Of a stretch of 23,767 bases of DNA, positions 20,875 to 23,767 are shown piece by piece. Origin of the DNA: a virus. The stretch lies in the IMG/VR virus record IMGVR_UViG_3300005915_000115, positions 1 through 23,767 of that record. The stretch is one strand, 5' to 3'. A program made the position numbers and the translations under genes. Each line of letters begins with the position of its first letter. The stretch's first letter is position 1. Under the pieces are notes generated by a model that worked only from the letters and a program-made list of their open reading frames with translations, was not told the DNA's origin and ran no database searches.

Positions 20875-20907
20875 GCAATAAGTGTCCTATTTTAGGACAC
20901 TTATTGC
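20875..20907 (-). repeat. Perfect 15-bp hairpin upstream of the minor head gene (copy 1)
   Basis: Arms 20875-20889 and 20893-20907 are perfect inverted repeats with a 3-nt loop. Together with the flanking TTAAGATAG it matches the element at 17539-17579 in front of the capsid gene. No T tract follows in either direction, which argues against a standard terminator. Confidence 0.85.
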
Positions 20908-20929
20908 GATTCGGGCCTAATAACGGCTA

Positions 20930-21304
20930 TTATTTCTTAAGTTTGGCCAGCAAGCGATCACCGAAACGATTACCGATGATCTGCTTTTTACCATTGGTAA
21001 CGCGGAATGCCTCGCTTCGTGTTTCCTTGGTGCCCCGGGCATAACCGTCAATCTTGTACTCACGGATGTAATGCGGAACGCCATTAAGCGATCCCATGTA
21101 CTTTGAACCGGGAAACTCCGGAACATCCCCTTTCGGCTCTTTTTCCTTCTTGGCCTTGGCCGGGCCTGGTACCGCTTCTTTTTCAGACAATTCAGACAAT
21201 TCAGTCAATTTGTCGATTTCGGCGTCAGGCAGGGGCATGGCGTCATCATCCAGGCATGTTTTCTTCAGGTATGCCAACCTGTTCTTTTCAGCTTTGTTCA
21301 GCAT
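20930..21304 (-). CDS. Hypothetical charged protein
   Basis: This 124-residue protein begins MLNKAEKNRLAYLKKTCLDD with AAGGA 8 nt upstream. Helical acidic and lysine-rich segments (LTELSELSEKEA, KAKKEKEPKG) lead to a C-terminal part with YMGSLNGVPHYIREYKIDGY and NRFGDRLLAKLKK. The first half is likely disordered or linker. I recognise no family. It overlaps the preceding gene by 17 nt, and a hairpin follows the stop codon. A short direct repeat, ATTCAGACAATTCAG-like, encodes LSELSE. Confidence 0.5.
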   Translation of the reverse strand: MLNKAEKNRLAYLKKTCLDDDAMPLPDAEIDKLTELSELSEKEAVPGPAKAKKEKEPKGDVPEFPGSKYMGSLNGVPHYIREYKIDGYARGTKETRSEAFRVTNGKKQIIGNRFGDRLLAKLKK

Positions 21305-21542
21305 CTGTTAATCCTTGTAGAATTCCAATTACTTCAGGTTCAGTTTTCACCACAACGACCTCAAACGGGGTCTTGCAGCTTTCGACGTATATGCTCACGA
21401 AATCCCCTATTTCAAGCGGGATCTCAGGTTGACGGAATGCCAGGGATGGGAGATGTACCTTTTCCTTGCGACCGTTCGTTCTCCAATACCGGCCCTGCTC
21501 AATAGGGGCTACCTCACTGGCGTTTACTGTGCGTCGTTTCAT
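21288..21542 (-). CDS. Hypothetical small protein with beta-barrel-like middle
   Basis: From ATG 21542, which overlaps the zinc ribbon stop (ATGA), this 84-residue protein reads MKRRTVNASEVAPIEQGRYWR and then a strand-rich segment EIGDFVSIYVESCKTPFEVVVVKTEPEVIG. An earlier in-frame start at 21593 would lie inside the zinc ribbon gene. I recognise no family; a small beta-barrel accessory protein is a reasonable description. Confidence 0.5.
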   Translation of the reverse strand: MKRRTVNASEVAPIEQGRYWRTNGRKEKVHLPSLAFRQPEIPLEIGDFVSIYVESCKTPFEVVVVKTEPEVIGILQGLTDAEQS

Positions 21543-21727
21543 AGGTGAAGATCCTTGATGTTGAATACCTTTTGGCATTGGGCACATTTGCACTGATGGA
21601 AGGTTCTAAGGCCGGTTTTCAGTTTACCTATCCCGATTAACAGGTATTCCTTTACCGCATTAAATGATTCCCATCCGATCTGCCAGTCTGAATTACAACT
21701 TGGGCAACACATTCTAATCTCTACCAT
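21539..21727 (-). CDS. Small zinc-ribbon protein
   Basis: This 62-residue protein has two Cys knuckles: MCCPSCNSDW at residues 6-15 and CKCAQCQKVF near 46-55, the layout of a zinc ribbon. The middle is a helix and basic segment. The start overlaps the end of the portal gene by 7 nt and an AGGAGG site lies about 10 nt upstream of the ATG. Small zinc ribbons of this type are common between phage structural genes; the role is unknown but nucleic-acid or protein binding is usual for the fold. Confidence 0.6.
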   Translation of the reverse strand: MVEIRMCCPSCNSDWQIGWESFNAVKEYLLIGIGKLKTGLRTFHQCKCAQCQKVFNIKDLHL

Positions 21728-23340
21728 GATTCCTTGGCCTCCTTCTTTTGGCGTTCTTGGTCCGTGTCGAATTGATCATCATCATCTTTTTTGATCAATT
21801 CATTTTCATCCTCAAAATCATACCCCAACTTTGCCGACGCAGTTCTACGGCTCACCAGCTTTCTCTCCATTTGCATACTGATGGCCTCGGTATCATGCTT
21901 GACGTCCCTGTGGATCAATGGCGGGTATTCGCGGGTGACCGTGGTCTGTGTGGGGATTGGCTCTGTTTTCTCAGAGATGGCTGCAATGACCTGGTCACAT
22001 AGGCCAGATCGATAGTCATCAAGACGTTTCCGGCATTCGTCAATAAGGCCCTTCATTGCCTTTACCGATTCGGGTGTGGTGGTCTTGGTACTCATGGCAG
22101 GCAGTTGGCCGGTTCTGATCCCATAGCCCAGTACCATGCCGCTGATCATGTTCGTATAGGAATTGTGTCGGTCGCGTAGGGCCTCAAATTCCTTTACCAT
22201 GGGGCTCTCAGATACCATGGTACTCGCATAATTTGAGTTACTTGCGTCGGCGCGTACCACGTATTCAGCCAGACGCACGGCCGCCGCAATCTGCAGTTGT
22301 ATGGCCCGGCCATCGTCCTTGGTGTCCTGGGCCTTAATGTTTAGGTCTTTGTATTCCCATTCTATGCCCCGGTGCAACATGACGGCCGGATTCCGCAACG
22401 CCTTTTTGGGTGTGCCCTCACCTGATGCTGTCTTTCCCTCGGTGTCGTTATTGATCTTAGCTTTCAATGCGGTCAGGTCCGTGGCCGGGTTATCGACCTT
22501 TCCGAATAATCCGTACAAAGTGCGGATCTTGTTTAGCTTGATCCGATCGTCAAGCCATTCCTCGTATTTAACGATGTACTCGGCAGCGCCCACCAGGTGA
22601 GTAATTCCCCGCTTCATGTTGCTGTCGGATCCGATCTTGAAGAACACCATGTCGCTGGGATCTATGTGTGTGTCTTCCTGTTGGCCATCCTGTTTGGTTT
22701 GCCGTCTCAAAAATGAGATAATCGTCTCAATGTCGTCTGGATCCGTTTCGATGCCATAGGTTGAGTTAAGACCACCATCATGATTCAATATTTCCAGCGG
22801 TTCCACAAAACGAGTGTACAGGTGACTGTATTTGTTGGGCGGTATCGCATTATTTGATTTCGGATTGAAAAACCGACTGAACACCTCACCGTCCCGGATG
22901 TACCGCCGGAAACTCTCTTTGTCCTTCATGTCCCATTTAGAGATTCTGAACCATTCATCCCAATATTCCTGGACCTCTGGATTCTCATCATCACACCGGA
23001 TTATCGATTCTTGCCCGATCACGAAATTCTCAAGCGTGCCAATGATGGCCCTGGCCCCAGGTCGATAGGAGAGTTCCAGGGCCTTGCGTTGCATATCCCG
23101 CAAATCCTCTTCGGTGTACCGGTGGGGGATCCGCTGGCCGTTGATCATCTGCCAGCTTGTTTCGTCCTTATCCTTTGCCCACTCGGGTAAACCCTCTGAC
23201 ATGATCGGACTATGTAACCCACCGGTCAGGCCCCGGATATGTTCGTTGACTGTTCTCTGGCTGATTTCATGGGCAAGAGTACTACGGAGTTTTTCCTGCT
23301 TAATTTGATGATTCAGTTTTATTTGACTGAATGGCCACAT
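21721..23340 (-). CDS. Portal protein
   Basis: This 539-residue protein has the phage portal pattern: a helical N-terminus, YRPGARAIIGTLENFVIGQE near 92-111, KESFRRYIRDGEVFSRFF near 140-157, then TRFVEPLEI, and IDPSDMVFFKIGSDSNMKRGI, AADASNSNYASTMVS-like text near 365-380, and a long acidic C-terminus (DDDDQFDTDQERQKKEAKESW). It forms the dodecameric DNA gate at one capsid vertex and binds terminase. Its length is close to lambda-type portals. A GGAG site lies 9 nt upstream, and the gene begins 1 nt past the previous stop. Placement between terminase and head morphogenesis genes is as expected. Confidence 0.9.
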   Translation of the reverse strand: MWPFSQIKLNHQIKQEKLRSTLAHEISQRTVNEHIRGLTGGLHSPIMSEGLPEWAKDKDETSWQMINGQRIPHRYTEEDLRDMQRKALELSYRPGARAIIGTLENFVIGQESIIRCDDENPEVQEYWDEWFRISKWDMKDKESFRRYIRDGEVFSRFFNPKSNNAIPPNKYSHLYTRFVEPLEILNHDGGLNSTYGIETDPDDIETIISFLRRQTKQDGQQEDTHIDPSDMVFFKIGSDSNMKRGITHLVGAAEYIVKYEEWLDDRIKLNKIRTLYGLFGKVDNPATDLTALKAKINNDTEGKTASGEGTPKKALRNPAVMLHRGIEWEYKDLNIKAQDTKDDGRAIQLQIAAAVRLAEYVVRADASNSNYASTMVSESPMVKEFEALRDRHNSYTNMISGMVLGYGIRTGQLPAMSTKTTTPESVKAMKGLIDECRKRLDDYRSGLCDQVIAAISEKTEPIPTQTTVTREYPPLIHRDVKHDTEAISMQMERKLVSRRTASAKLGYDFEDENELIKKDDDDQFDTDQERQKKEAKESW

Positions 23341-23341
23341 G

Positions 23342-23503
23342 TTAAATCTCCATACCTAAGAAGTCTGACCAAAGATCGGCCAATTTGTTTTCAGCTTTTT
23401 TGCGGTATTCAGTTCCATAAACGTATTCCCAACGTTTTCCGGCCCTCTTGTAAACATAAAAGCGGCCGCATGGAAAACATCTTATTCTGAATCTGACTGC
23501 CAT
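23342..23503 (-). CDS. Hypothetical small basic protein
   Basis: From ATG 23503 the product is 53 residues, MAVRFRIRCFPCGRFYVYKR and onward, very basic, with one CxxC (RCFPCG). The C-terminus is helical (RKKAENKLADLWSDF). The frame can be extended to 23557, but that would overlap the terminase stop, so I prefer 23503, 16 nt after it. No family is recognised. Small basic ORFs at this position sometimes resemble head-tail or packaging accessory genes, but nothing proves this. Confidence 0.45.
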   Translation of the reverse strand: MAVRFRIRCFPCGRFYVYKRAGKRWEYVYGTEYRKKAENKLADLWSDFLGMEI

Positions 23504-23519
23504 AGAGATATCGGCTCTT

Positions 23520-23767
23520 TTAGTCAAAAACCACAGACTCCGCTTCGAAAGTCTCATTTAACATTCTGAATGCACCTGATGTAAAATCGACCTGATCGTC
23601 GTTAGGGTCATCGTGCCCGGTGAATTCAACCAACTCGTCAACGTATTCCGCCACCCCATCACCGGCCAGGATGTGGAAGAGTCCTTCTTCTGTTCTGGCG
23701 ATCCATGGTAGGGCTCGAGTTAGTTTATCAGCGTCCACTGATTGTGCAACGATTAAGTGGGACAGGC
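23520..23767 (-). CDS. Terminase large subunit, C-terminal fragment (runs off the right edge)
   Basis: The frame is open from the right edge and encodes the last 82 residues, including SVDADKLTRALPWIARTEEG, a glycine turn (ILAGDG), VDELVEFTGHDD and a final DQVDFTSGAFRMLN. This is the C-terminal nuclease end of large terminases, whose usual pattern is K-x-x-R-A followed by E-x-G and a DDQxD motif. The codon for residue 73 from the end is GTG, which could be mistaken for a start, but the frame continues upstream without a stop. The ATPase part is outside the window. The protein packages DNA through the portal encoded next. Confidence 0.85.
   Translation of the reverse strand, partial: LSHLIVAQSVDADKLTRALPWIARTEEGLFHILAGDGVAEYVDELVEFTGHDDPNDDQVDFTSGAFRMLNETFEAESVVFD

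Noticed and set aside
20875-20907. Hairpin read as an intrinsic terminator
   Set aside because: There is no run of T after the stem on either strand, and head genes follow directly, so termination here would silence them.
17550-20907. The two related hairpins as the start of a CRISPR array or as a mobile element pair
   Set aside because: Only two copies exist, 3.3 kb apart, with single conserved genes between and no spacers, target-site duplications or transposase.

Overview
The window is about 24 kb from the structural gene region of a tailed double-stranded DNA phage or prophage (Caudoviricetes). Almost every gene lies on the minus strand, so the map reads from right to left. A TP901-type tape measure, a tail chaperone pair with a -1 slippery site, gpM-like, gpL-like and NlpC/P60-like tail-tip genes and no visible sheath gene point to a siphovirus with a long non-contractile tail. 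No ribosomal, tRNA, integrase or clear host gene is present, so the host cannot be named. Strong AGGAGG-type ribosome binding sites, sigma70-like promoters and bacterial signal peptides indicate a bacterial host.

Head module (23767 to 16330): C-terminal end of the large terminase subunit, a small ORF, portal, three small genes (one zinc ribbon), a Mu gpF-like minor head protein, a prohead protease fused to a scaffold-like tail, a decoration-like protein and the major capsid protein, ending in a strong intrinsic terminator. A plus-strand cassette of about 0.87 kb (19028-19896) interrupts this module. It has its own consensus promoter, a small HTH protein and two small ORFs. Two related hairpins precede the minor head and major capsid genes.

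Middle module (16316 to 9491): a signal-peptide-bearing repeat protein, a second secreted protein, three accessory genes including a right-handed beta-helix protein, a virion-associated MSQGI-type protein whose 5' end has been invaded by a plus-strand HNH endonuclease gene, then connector and tail-completion genes and a small unassigned ORF.

Glycan cassette (9513 to 7469): two short orphan proteins resembling GT-B N-terminal domains, a SAM methyltransferase and a GT4 glycosyltransferase, sitting between tail completion and tail tube genes.

Tail module (7479 to 1): two tandem tail-tube-like paralogues, chaperones G and GT, tape measure, gpM-like protein, a pectate-lyase-fold tailspike, a small membrane protein, a gpL-like tail-tip protein with four cysteines and the start of an NlpC/P60-like protein. 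ATGA and TAATG junctions throughout suggest strong translational coupling.

The most unusual points are the two opposite-strand insertions, both with promoters placed so that the mRNA should begin at or next to the ATG; the duplicated MSQGI gene start around the HNH gene; the twin hairpins whose differences are G-U wobbles only in the sense transcript; and the glycan cassette.
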